From: Phaeospirillum sp.
Lineage (GTDB): Bacteria; Pseudomonadota; Alphaproteobacteria; Rhodospirillales; Magnetospirillaceae
DNA length: 35,222 nucleotides
Direction: 5' to 3'
Assembly: GCA_030824585.1 (NCBI GenBank)
Contig: JAVBXM010000252.1
Location: forward strand, 1 to 35,222
Both the position numbers and the translations under genes were made by a program. The notes beneath the pieces were generated by a model. It did no database searches and was not told where the DNA came from. It worked only from the letters and a program-made list of their open reading frames with translations. This document shows positions 24,150 through 32,737 of the stretch, in pieces. Numbering within the stretch: position 1 is the stretch's first letter; each line of letters opens with the position of its first letter.

Positions 24150-24766
24150 GGCTTCCTCTCGGATTTCTTGGGAGCGAACAGCGGCCGGGCCAGCGCCGCC
24201 AGGTATTTGGTGTACTCCACCGCCAGCAGGTGGGCGGTGCCGGGCCAGCGCCACCACTGGTCCCGCTTGAAGGCGTCGGGAAACACCGGGTGGGCGACGA
24301 TGGCCGCCCCGGGCATGGCGCGGCGGAATTCCAGCAAGGCGCGGCGCATGTGATAGGCCGCCGTCACCAGCCGCAGCGAGGCGAATTCCTCGCGCCCCAT
24401 CCAGGCGGCGGTCTCGACGGCGTTGCCCACCGTGTCGTCGGCCGCATGGCCCAGCACGATGCAGCATTGAGCCTGGGCCGGCGCCATATGGGCCTTGCGC
24501 AGCAGGTCGGGCAGGTCGACGCCCTTGTGCACGCCCGAGACGAACAGCTTGCGGCCCTTGCCGGCCTCCAGCAGCGCCAGGCCGCTCTCCAGCCGGTCGG
24601 CTCCGCCGGTCAGCACCACCACGGCGTCGGTAACGGAGGTTCCGTCCTCCACCCGCGTCGCCAGATCGGCGGCGAACCACACCAGCCCGCCGCCCCAACT
24701 GCCGAACGCCATGCCCACCGCCATCATGGCGGCGATGGCAAGGCGGTGCCGCCCGACCCGGCTCAT
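24146..24766 (-). CDS. YdcF/DUF218 family membrane-anchored protein
   Basis: A 206-residue protein with an N-terminal membrane helix (residues about 9-33) and a DUF218/YdcF domain. Recognised motifs are DAVVVLTGGADRLESGLALLE, GRKLFVSGVH, the GNAVETAAW segment and LRLVTAAYHMRRALLEFRR. YdcF/ElyC/SanA-type proteins act around envelope and peptidoglycan or lipid-carrier metabolism, with no agreed enzymatic reaction. Both ends overlap neighbours (ATGA with ftsX, GTGA with the acyltransferase), so it belongs to the ftsEX unit. Confidence 0.87.
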   Translation of the reverse strand: MSRVGRHRLAIAAMMAVGMAFGSWGGGLVWFAADLATRVEDGTSVTDAVVVLTGGADRLESGLALLEAGKGRKLFVSGVHKGVDLPDLLRKAHMAPAQAQCCIVLGHAADDTVGNAVETAAWMGREEFASLRLVTAAYHMRRALLEFRRAMPGAAIVAHPVFPDAFKRDQWWRWPGTAHLLAVEYTKYLAALARPLFAPKKSERKP

Positions 24767-25659
24767 GGCAGCTTGGCCAGGGTGCCGTGGACGGTGAGCC
24801 GCGCCGTCAGCATGGCGAGGAGGGCGGCGAGCAGCGGCAGCAGGCCGATGGCGATATAGCCCAGCACCGGCAGCGACAGGCTGGGCAGGAAGCCGCCCTC
24901 GAGCCGCCTTGCCGCCCAGCCGATGGCGGTCAGCGCCGGCACGGCGAGGCCCAGGCCCATCAGCCCGCCGGCGATGCCCAGCGCGAAGGCGCGGTCGGCG
25001 AATTGCCGGGCGATGTAGTCGTCATGGGCGCCGATCAGGTGCAAGACTTCAATAATGCCGTGATGCACCGCCATGCCGGTGCGGGTGGCGTAGACCACCG
25101 TGGCCGAGGTCACCGCGCCGATCAGCACCACCACCACCACCGCCAGCCATTGCATGGTGCGCGACAGGTTGATCAGGCGCGACAGCCATATCCGATGGTC
25201 GTCCAGCGAGGCGCCGGGCACGGCGCGGGACAGGCGCAGCGCCACCTCGGCCAGATCGATGCGGGATTCGGGGTCGATGGTGACGTCGATGAGACGGGGC
25301 AGCGGCATGTCCTGCACCATCTCGGTGCTGCCCAGCCAGGGTTCCAGCAACGCCAGGGTGCGCTTCTTGTCGAAGGCCCGGACCGCCAGCACGCCCGGCA
25401 CCTTGCGCATCACGTCGATGGCGGAATTGACCCGCTCCTCGGTCACCGCGTCGCCGTGGTCGCCGCCGGCCGGCAGCACCTGCACGGTCAGGGTTCCCGA
25501 CACGTCGCGGTCCCAGCGCTCGATCACCGCGCCGATGACGAAGGCGCCGGCCACCGCCATGGACGACAGGAACACCATCAGCGCCACCAGCCAGGGCAGG
25601 AAGCGCGAGGTGGCGTCGCCGGCCAGGGGCAGGTCGGAATGGCGGCGGCGGAACAGCAT
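24763..25659 (-). CDS. ftsX: cell division ABC transporter permease FtsX
   Basis: A 298-residue FtsX: one N-terminal membrane helix (about residues 22-46), a roughly 120-residue periplasmic domain and three C-terminal helices starting near residue 170. With FtsE it converts ATP hydrolysis into activation of septal peptidoglycan hydrolases. The sequence is divergent from E. coli FtsX, as usual in alphaproteobacteria, so the name rests on topology and linkage to ftsE. The ATG at 25659 has GGAGG seven bases upstream; a GTG at 25662 overlapping the ftsE stop is an alternative. Confidence 0.88.
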   Translation of the reverse strand: MLFRRRHSDLPLAGDATSRFLPWLVALMVFLSSMAVAGAFVIGAVIERWDRDVSGTLTVQVLPAGGDHGDAVTEERVNSAIDVMRKVPGVLAVRAFDKKRTLALLEPWLGSTEMVQDMPLPRLIDVTIDPESRIDLAEVALRLSRAVPGASLDDHRIWLSRLINLSRTMQWLAVVVVVLIGAVTSATVVYATRTGMAVHHGIIEVLHLIGAHDDYIARQFADRAFALGIAGGLMGLGLAVPALTAIGWAARRLEGGFLPSLSLPVLGYIAIGLLPLLAALLAMLTARLTVHGTLAKLP

Positions 25660-26384
25660 CACTCCGCCTCCGGATCGTCCGTGGCCGCCGGCTCCTGATG
25701 CAGGGTGGTGACCATGCCGTGCTCGATGTGCAGGCGGGGAAGATGGGCGAAACGCCGGACCAGCAATTCGTTGTGAGTCGCCACCACGATGGTGGTGCCC
25801 AGCTTGTTCAGCTCCTCGAACAGGTACATCAGCCGCATGGCGATGTGGTCATCCACGTTGCCGGTGGGTTCGTCGGCCAGCAGCAGGTCGGGCCGTCCGA
25901 TCACCGCGCGGGCGATGGCCACGCGCTGCTTCTGCCCGCCCGACAGCGTCGAGGGCTTGGCCCCCAGATGGTCGGCCAGCCCCACCCAGGACAGCAGTTC
26001 CGGCACGTGGCGCCGGATCTCGGATTCCTTGACGCCGCGCACCCGCAGCGGCAGCGCGACATTGTCCAGGGCGGTCATGTGGTCGAGCAGGCGGAAATCC
26101 TGGAACACCACCCCGATGCGGCGCCGCAGGGCGGGAAGCTCGTAGCGCTTGGTCGCCGCGATGTCGCGGTCGAACAGCACCACGCGGCCGCGCGTCGGCC
26201 GCAGGCCCAGATACATCAGGCGCAGCAACGACGACTTGCCCGCGCCCGACGGCCCGGTCAGGAAATGAAAGGACCCGGCCGGCAGCTTGAAGGTGACGTC
26301 CTGCAGCACCTCCGGCCCCAAGCCGTAGCGCAGGCCGACACTGTCGAACCGGATGATGTTTTCCCCACGAGGGCGATGCCGCAC
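25659..26384 (-). CDS. ftsE: cell division ATP-binding protein FtsE
   Basis: A 241-residue ABC ATPase that partners FtsX. Walker A is GPSGAGKSS, the Q-loop region is [18 protein letters not shown] (a typical FtsE sequence), the signature is LSGGQKQR, Walker B is [12 protein letters not shown] and the H-loop is VVATHNE. The start chosen is GTG at 26384, with GGGAG seven to eight bases upstream. In-frame ATGs at 26411 and 26435 lack such a site and would give a non-conserved extension. The stop overlaps ftsX. Confidence 0.94.
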   Translation of the reverse strand: MRHRPRGENIIRFDSVGLRYGLGPEVLQDVTFKLPAGSFHFLTGPSGAGKSSLLRLMYLGLRPTRGRVVLFDRDIAATKRYELPALRRRIGVVFQDFRLLDHMTALDNVALPLRVRGVKESEIRRHVPELLSWVGLADHLGAKPSTLSGGQKQRVAIARAVIGRPDLLLADEPTGNVDDHIAMRLMYLFEELNKLGTTIVVATHNELLVRRFAHLPRLHIEHGMVTTLHQEPAATDDPEAE

Positions 26385-26476
26385 GGTGCTTCTCCCGAAC
26401 CGGCCGAACATGACACGGCTTGAGGTAAGGGGCAACCCATGGCTGGGCGGACGGGATGGTGGAGTTCGGCCGCGAA

Positions 26477-26549
26477 TTTACAGGACCGCGCCGCCAAGCT
26501 ACCATCAACGGGAGCTAATATAATTGGAACTACAATAAATCGTAGGAGG
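26477..26549 (+). promoter_or_regulatory. promoter and ribosome-binding site of the PLP lyase gene
   Basis: TTTACA (26477-26482) and TACCAT (26500-26505) are 17 bases apart, giving a start near 26512. A strong TAGGAGG (26543-26549) lies seven bases before the ATG at 26557. The 5' leader is A/T-rich, unlike neighbouring DNA. Confidence 0.5.
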
Positions 26550-26556
26550 CTGTCCC

Positions 26557-28005
26557 ATGTCCAAGGTGAAGTTCCATTCCGGGGAGAACGTTCCCCTCGA
26601 GATGCACAAGGTCCGTATCGTCCAGAAGCTGAGCCTGGTACCGATCGAGCGCCGCCTGGAGGCCATCCGCGAGGCGGGCAACAACACCTTCTTGCTGAAG
26701 AATCGCGATATCTTCCTCGACATGCTGACCGACAGCGGCGTCAACGCCATGAGCGACAAGCAGCAGGCCGCCATGATGGAGGCCGACGACAGCTATGCCG
26801 GATCGGAGACCTTCACCAAGCTGGAGAACAAGATCCGCGAGATCTTCCAGATGGAATACTTCCTGCCGGTCCACCAGGGCCGTGCCGCCGAGAACATCAT
26901 CTCGCGGGTGTTCGTGACGCCGGGCAGCATCGTGCCCATGAACTATCACTTCACCACCAGCAAGGCCCACATCGTGCTCAACGGCGGCAGCGTCGAAGAG
27001 ATCATCATCGACGAGGGCCTGCGGGTCAGCAGCGAGTGTCCGTTCAAGGGCGACATGGACGTGGCCAAGCTGCAAAAGCTGATCGACACCCATGGCGCGG
27101 CCAAGATCGCCTATGTGCGCGTCGAGACCGGCACCAACCTGATCGGCGGCCAGCCCCATTCGCTGGCCAACCTGCGCGAGGTCAGCCGGGTGTGCCGCAA
27201 GAACGGCATCCTGCTGGTGTTCGACGCCAGCCTGCTGGCCGACAACCTGCACTTCATCAAGAACCGCGAGGCCGATTGCCGGGGCATGTCGGTACGCGAC
27301 ATCACCAAGGCCATCGCCGCCCTGACCGACATCATCTATTTCTCGGCCCGCAAGCTGGGCTGCGCGCGCGGCGGCGGCATCTGCACCAACAGCCGCGACG
27401 CCTTCATGAAGATGCGCGAGCTGGTCACCCTGTACGAAGGCTTCCTGACCTATGGCGGCATGTCGATCCGCGAGATCGAGGCGCTCGCCGTCGGCCTGGA
27501 GGAGACCATGGACGAGGACATGATCTCGCAGGGGCCGCAATTCATCGAGTACATGGTCAACGATCTGGCCCGCCAGGGCGTGCCGGTGATCACCCCGGCC
27601 GGCGGCCTGGGCTGCCACCTGGACGCCATGGCCTTCCTGCCGCACGTGCCCCAGACCCAGTATCCGGCCGGCGCCCTGGCCTCGGCCCTGTATCTGGTCG
27701 GCGGCGTGCGCGGCATGGAGCGGGGCTCCATCTCCGAGCAGCGGGAAGAGGACGGCACCGAGGTCTATTCCAACATGGAATTGCTGCGCCTTGCCGTGCC
27801 GCGCCGCGTCTTCACCCTGTCGCAGTTGAAATACGCGGTCGACCGCATCGTCTGGCTGTACAAGAACCGCGACCTGATCGGCGGCCTGAAATTCGTCGAG
27901 GAGCCGGCCCTGCTGCGCTTCTTCTTCGGCAAGCTGGAAGCCACTTCCGATTGGCAGACCAGGCTGCTTGCCAAGTTCCGCAAGGATTTCGGCGACAGTC
28001 TGTAG
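26557..28005 (+). CDS. tyrosine phenol-lyase/tryptophanase-family PLP-dependent beta-lyase (divergent)
   Basis: A 482-residue beta-eliminating lyase, the family that splits tyrosine or tryptophan to phenol or indole plus pyruvate and ammonia. Several positions resemble tyrosine phenol-lyase rather than tryptophanase: Tyr80 in SYAGSE, Phe132-Thr133-Thr134 (tyrosine phenol-lyase Thr124 region), Arg389 in GVRGMERG (Arg381) and LRFFF (Phe448/449). The PLP lysine is Lys266 in SARKLG and the ring-nitrogen aspartate is Asp223. Unusually, DASL replaces the conserved D-x-x-R, so the Arg that contacts the PLP hydroxyl is Leu226. The lysine motif also departs from SAKKDAM. Function may differ from both textbook enzymes. 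Confidence 0.8.
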   Translation: MSKVKFHSGENVPLEMHKVRIVQKLSLVPIERRLEAIREAGNNTFLLKNRDIFLDMLTDSGVNAMSDKQQAAMMEADDSYAGSETFTKLENKIREIFQMEYFLPVHQGRAAENIISRVFVTPGSIVPMNYHFTTSKAHIVLNGGSVEEIIIDEGLRVSSECPFKGDMDVAKLQKLIDTHGAAKIAYVRVETGTNLIGGQPHSLANLREVSRVCRKNGILLVFDASLLADNLHFIKNREADCRGMSVRDITKAIAALTDIIYFSARKLGCARGGGICTNSRDAFMKMRELVTLYEGFLTYGGMSIREIEALAVGLEETMDEDMISQGPQFIEYMVNDLARQGVPVITPAGGLGCHLDAMAFLPHVPQTQYPAGALASALYLVGGVRGMERGSISEQREEDGTEVYSNMELLRLAVPRRVFTLSQLKYAVDRIVWLYKNRDLIGGLKFVEEPALLRFFFGKLEATSDWQTRLLAKFRKDFGDSL

Positions 28006-28018
28006 GATAAGCAACGGA

Positions 28019-28044
28019 GTGCGAAGGGACTCGTCCCTTCGCAC
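28019..28044. repeat. palindrome flanking the foreign gene, left copy
   Basis: A perfect 12-bp stem, GTGCGAAGGGAC with GTCCCTTCGCAC, separated by TC. Its reverse complement shares 23 contiguous bases with the palindrome at 29052-29074, so the two copies are inverted around the AT-richer gene. It follows the PLP lyase stop codon by 13 bases and could also serve as its 3' hairpin, although no T-run follows. Confidence 0.75.
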
Positions 28045-28111
28045 ATCCCTGGTGGTTGTCCAAGTTATTGAGATGGTGCAGGAAATAGTTTGCTGCGCAA
28101 TACCAATCTGA

Positions 28112-28903
28112 CTACACGATGGTTGCTCGCCGCCGTTTGTATTCAATAATTGCCGGCTTGCTGATTAAATTGAATAGGGTAGAAAACGTAGCAGGTAGGT
28201 CACGTCGCGACGCCTTGTAAAGTTCGATGTCAGACTCAATCGGGCTCCTGTAGAGAAACACCCTTACCTCATCTGCATTCGTGACAATATAGTAAGGTGT
28301 TCCAAGGAACATGGCATAGCTTCTAGCTTGCTGAATATGATCAGACAGATTCTTTCCAACATTTTTAGCTTCAACAACCAAAAGCGCACTATCTTTGCTT
28401 CTATTACGGCCATCGAACAGAACAAAATCAGCTTCAGTCCTGGCTTTTCTTACACCAACAACTTGCTCAACAGGATAACCATCTGCCCGATCATCTTCGG
28501 TATACCCAAGGCACTCCAGAAGCGGGATAACGAAGCGAATTTCGACTTCCTTCTCGCTGGCGAATTGCTTCTCGGCAATCCCGGTTAGCCAAGGATCGGT
28601 TGTCTGGGCTTCACCACCCATAACAGCCGATGCGGCAGAGAAATCCCCTACAGGAATATTAGGGTCACTAACTGAAAGCCGAACCCAGTCATCACGCCCG
28701 ACCGTTCTTATGTCTGGATTCATAATCACGCCAGACGACACCAAGCTATCGTGCATTGCGTCAAGATAATGCTTTTGCCGTGTCTTGAACCCATAGTGCT
28801 TCAGTAACGTCTTAAGCAATATCTGCTTTGATTTCTTAGGTGTTTCGGATATCGCAGACCGGATGGCCTCGGAGATTTCTCCATAGTTCCGTTCAGTCGC
28901 CAT
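28112..28903 (-). CDS. PD-(D/E)XK nuclease-fold protein (HsdR N-terminal-like)
   Basis: A 263-residue protein. The C-terminal half resembles the N-terminal nuclease domain of type I restriction HsdR: EVEIRFVIPLLECLGY (Glu121), ADFVLFD (Asp159), VVEAK (Glu178, Lys180) and QARSYA (Gln192-x3-Tyr196, the accessory QxxxY). The first ~80 residues are helical and may be a winged-helix DNA-binding domain. No helicase part and no hsdM/hsdS lie nearby, so it is a solitary gene, not a complete restriction system. Base composition is clearly AT-richer than its neighbours, suggesting transfer. The second of two adjacent ATGs is chosen for its GGAGG spacing. Role unknown; defence or DNA repair is possible. 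Confidence 0.72.
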   Translation of the reverse strand: MATERNYGEISEAIRSAISETPKKSKQILLKTLLKHYGFKTRQKHYLDAMHDSLVSSGVIMNPDIRTVGRDDWVRLSVSDPNIPVGDFSAASAVMGGEAQTTDPWLTGIAEKQFASEKEVEIRFVIPLLECLGYTEDDRADGYPVEQVVGVRKARTEADFVLFDGRNRSKDSALLVVEAKNVGKNLSDHIQQARSYAMFLGTPYYIVTNADEVRVFLYRSPIESDIELYKASRRDLPATFSTLFNLISKPAIIEYKRRRATIV

Positions 28904-29051
28904 CATCCCCTCCCCGATTGCGGTCCACGTTCCTTTAAGTTGTATATTTTCAGAGCAGAGCAGACATGGGAAGTGTTTTCACGCCATTGCTCGGCAAATG
29001 GCGGAGAGAGCGTGCGATGGTGTTGGCTTTGTAAAAAAGGAACAGGGATGC

Positions 29052-29073
29052 GCGAAGGGACGAGTCCCTTCGC
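29052..29073. repeat. palindrome flanking the foreign gene, right copy
   Basis: A perfect 10-bp stem, GCGAAGGGAC with GTCCCTTCGC, separated by GA and followed by AAAAAA. It is an inverted copy of 28019-28044. Confidence 0.75.
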
Positions 29074-29118
29074 AAAAAAGAGCCCTCACCCCGCCCCTCT
29101 CCCGCAGGCGGGAGAGGG
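29074..29118 (-). terminator. probable dnaKJ terminator region built from the C-rich repeat, copy 2
   Basis: An 11-bp stem (29095-29105 with 29108-29118) lies 16 bases after the dnaJ stop on the minus strand. It is followed by a G-rich stretch and then six T residues (29079-29074). The distance from stem to T-run is longer than in a textbook terminator. The element 29083-29118 belongs to the same family as 1-40. Confidence 0.5.
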
Positions 29119-29133
29119 AGTCATTGGGGGGCC

Positions 29134-30285
29134 TCAGCCCTCCTTCAAATCTTCCCAGAGTTCCTTGACCTTGGCGAAGAAGCCCTGGCTTTCCGGGGAG
29201 TTCTTGGCCTTTTCGCCCTCGCCCGCCTCGTTGAACTCCTGAAGGAGTTCCTTCTGGCGCTTGGTCAGGGCGACCGGGGTTTCCACCATGGCCTGGATGA
29301 ACATGTCGCCGCGGGCGGGGGAGCGCAGCACGCTCATGCCCTTGTTCCTCAGGCGGAACTGGTGGCCGGACTGGGTGCCTTCCGGAATGGTGACCTTGGC
29401 CTTGGCGCCGTCGATGGTCGGCACCTCGATGGTGCCGCCCAGCGCCGCCGTGGTCATGGGGATCGGCACCCGGCAGAAGATGTTGGCGCCGTCGCGCTGG
29501 AAGATGCGATGCGCCGCGATGGACAGGAAGATGTAGAGATCGCCCGAGGGCGCGCCGCGCATGCCGGCCTCGCCCTCGCCGGCCAGGCGGATGCGGGTGC
29601 CGTCCTCGACGCCGGCCGGGATGTTGACCTGCAGGGTCTTTTCCTTGCGGGTACGGCCCGAGCCGCCGCAGGACCGGCAGGGGTCCTTGATGATCTTGCC
29701 CATGCCCTGGCAGGTGGGGCAGGTGCGCTCGATGGTGAAGAAGCCCTGCTGCTGGCGGACCTTGCCGTGGCCGTTGCAGCCCGAGCAGGTGACCGGCTGG
29801 GCGCCGTCCTTGCCGCCGGTGCCCTTGCAATCCTCGCAAGGCGCGCTGGACGGCACCTTGACGGTGGCGGTCTTGCCGGCGAAGGCGTCTTCCAGGCTGA
29901 TGTCCATGTTGTAGCGCAGGTCGGCGCCCCGGCCCGAAGCCTGGCCGCGCCGGCCGCCGCCGCCCATGAACTCGCCGAACATCTCGTCGAAGATGTCGGA
30001 GAAGCCGCCGCCGCCGAAGCCGCCGAAACCACTGCCGCCACCGGGACCGGGACCGCCCTGCTCGAAGGCGGCATGGCCGAAGCGGTCATAGGCGGCGCGC
30101 TTCTGCTCGTCCTTCAGCACGTCGTAGGCTTCGTTGATTTCCTTGAACTTCTGCTCGGCCTCGGCGTTGCCCGGATTGCGGTCCGGGTGGAACTGCATGG
30201 CCTGCTTGCGATAGGCCTTCTTGATGTCGTCGGGCGTGGCGCCCTTCTCGACGCCCAAAAGTTCGTAATAATCCTGCTTGCTCAT
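29134..30285 (-). CDS. dnaJ: molecular chaperone DnaJ
   Basis: A 383-residue type I DnaJ, the Hsp40 co-chaperone that delivers unfolded clients to DnaK and stimulates its ATPase. The J domain (residues 1-70) has HPD at 33-35. A Gly/Phe-rich linker ([20 protein letters not shown]) follows. The zinc domain has four C-x2-C-x-G-x-G repeats ([32 protein letters not shown]), then the C-terminal peptide-binding domains. The ATG at 30285 ([12 protein letters not shown]) is chosen over an upstream in-frame ATG at 30387 that translates intergenic hairpins. It is the distal gene of dnaK-dnaJ. Confidence 0.98.
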   Translation of the reverse strand: MSKQDYYELLGVEKGATPDDIKKAYRKQAMQFHPDRNPGNAEAEQKFKEINEAYDVLKDEQKRAAYDRFGHAAFEQGGPGPGGGSGFGGFGGGGFSDIFDEMFGEFMGGGGRRGQASGRGADLRYNMDISLEDAFAGKTATVKVPSSAPCEDCKGTGGKDGAQPVTCSGCNGHGKVRQQQGFFTIERTCPTCQGMGKIIKDPCRSCGGSGRTRKEKTLQVNIPAGVEDGTRIRLAGEGEAGMRGAPSGDLYIFLSIAAHRIFQRDGANIFCRVPIPMTTAALGGTIEVPTIDGAKAKVTIPEGTQSGHQFRLRNKGMSVLRSPARGDMFIQAMVETPVALTKRQKELLQEFNEAGEGEKAKNSPESQGFFAKVKELWEDLKEG

Positions 30286-30312
30286 GCGTCTAGCATCCGA
30301 CTTTATCCCCGT

Positions 30313-30340
30313 GACCGGTGATCGGAACCGATCCCCGGTC
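30313..30340. promoter_or_regulatory. imperfect palindrome in the dnaJ leader
   Basis: GACCGG-T-GATCGG pairs with CCGATC-C-CCGGTC around a central AA: two 6-bp stems separated by one mismatch. It ends 27 bases before the dnaJ start codon on the minus strand. Role unknown; an RNA hairpin in the dnaK-dnaJ spacer is likely. Confidence 0.5.
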
Positions 30341-30348
30341 CCCTCAAG

Positions 30349-30414
30349 CGCCGGGCGCCGCCTCCGGCGGCTTGGCTTCCGCGGCATAAGCCACGCGGCC
30401 CGTTGGGCCTAGCC
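30349..30414 (+). repeat. cloverleaf-like structured repeat, copy B
   Basis: A 66-base element like copy A at 3708-3774. It has a 5' hairpin (CGCCGG with CCGGCG) and an outer TTGGCT/AGCCAA stem extending to 30416. Two inner hairpins follow: GGC-ATAA-GCC and GGCCC-GTT-GGGCC. In the first inner hairpin the T-A pair of copy A is replaced by G-C, a compensatory change. It lies in the dnaK-dnaJ spacer, antisense to those genes. Confidence 0.75.
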
Positions 30415-30443
30415 AAGGTCCGCAGGCTACCCTTGGCGGAAGG

Positions 30444-30468
30444 CCGGCGGCGGCCTATCCGCCGCCGG
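30444..30468 (-). terminator. hairpin downstream of dnaK
   Basis: CCGGCGGCGG (30444-30453) pairs perfectly with CCGCCGCCGG (30459-30468), loop CCTAT, starting 25 bases after the dnaK stop. No T-run follows, so it more likely protects or sets the dnaK mRNA 3' end than fully terminates before dnaJ. Confidence 0.5.
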
Positions 30469-30493
30469 TCCCCGGATCAACAAACAGGGGCTG

Positions 30494-32434
<1,941 letters not shown>

Positions 32435-32563
32435 GACTGTCCTCTTTCCTGCTCGGCAGATCCCGGCGGCCCCAAACCTCTTCGGCAGCCGCCCCGGAAT
32501 CCCCATCCGGGTTGAAATCCATCAATTGCCCATGCCCCAGGGGGGCACATTCGAAACTGTCGC

Positions 32564-32621
32564 GGGCCGGAACTTTATCCGGCCCACCGGCGTTATATAG
32601 GGCGGGATGGGAAGCGTGCAA
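32564..32621 (-). promoter_or_regulatory. dnaK promoter with hairpin at the predicted mRNA 5' end
   Basis: On the minus strand TTGCAC (32621-32616) and TATATA (32599-32594) are 16 bases apart. The CCCTATAT around the -10 and the GTTG upstream also resemble an alphaproteobacterial RpoH promoter, so either or both factors may act. An 8-bp stem (32564-32571 with 32578-32585) would form the first bases of a roughly 150-base leader. I see no CIRCE element. Confidence 0.55.
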
Positions 32622-32737
32622 CGTGGGAAAATGAACGTCTCGTCATAGACGCGATTCCTCCGGATCGCGCGGCGCATATTCCCGTGCGGCCGGGTGTCGC
32701 AGGCCATGTTGGCCGCCGCCCCGGAAGTGTTCAGGGA

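Larger units (their letters stand above)
28904..29133. other. intergenic region between nuclease-like gene and dnaJ
   Basis: A 230-base gap with no recognisable gene. It contains a 7-bp inverted repeat (CGCCATT/AATGGCG, 28982-29003), the right-hand palindrome and a C-rich repeat element. The AT-richer composition ends at about 29050. Confidence 0.5.

Noticed and set aside
28112-28903. Complete type I restriction-modification system
   Set aside because: No helicase region, methyltransferase (hsdM) or specificity gene (hsdS) is present; only a short PD-(D/E)XK protein.
28019-29074. Insertion sequence or transposon
   Set aside because: No transposase and no target-site duplication at the palindromes could be seen, so an IS call is not supported.
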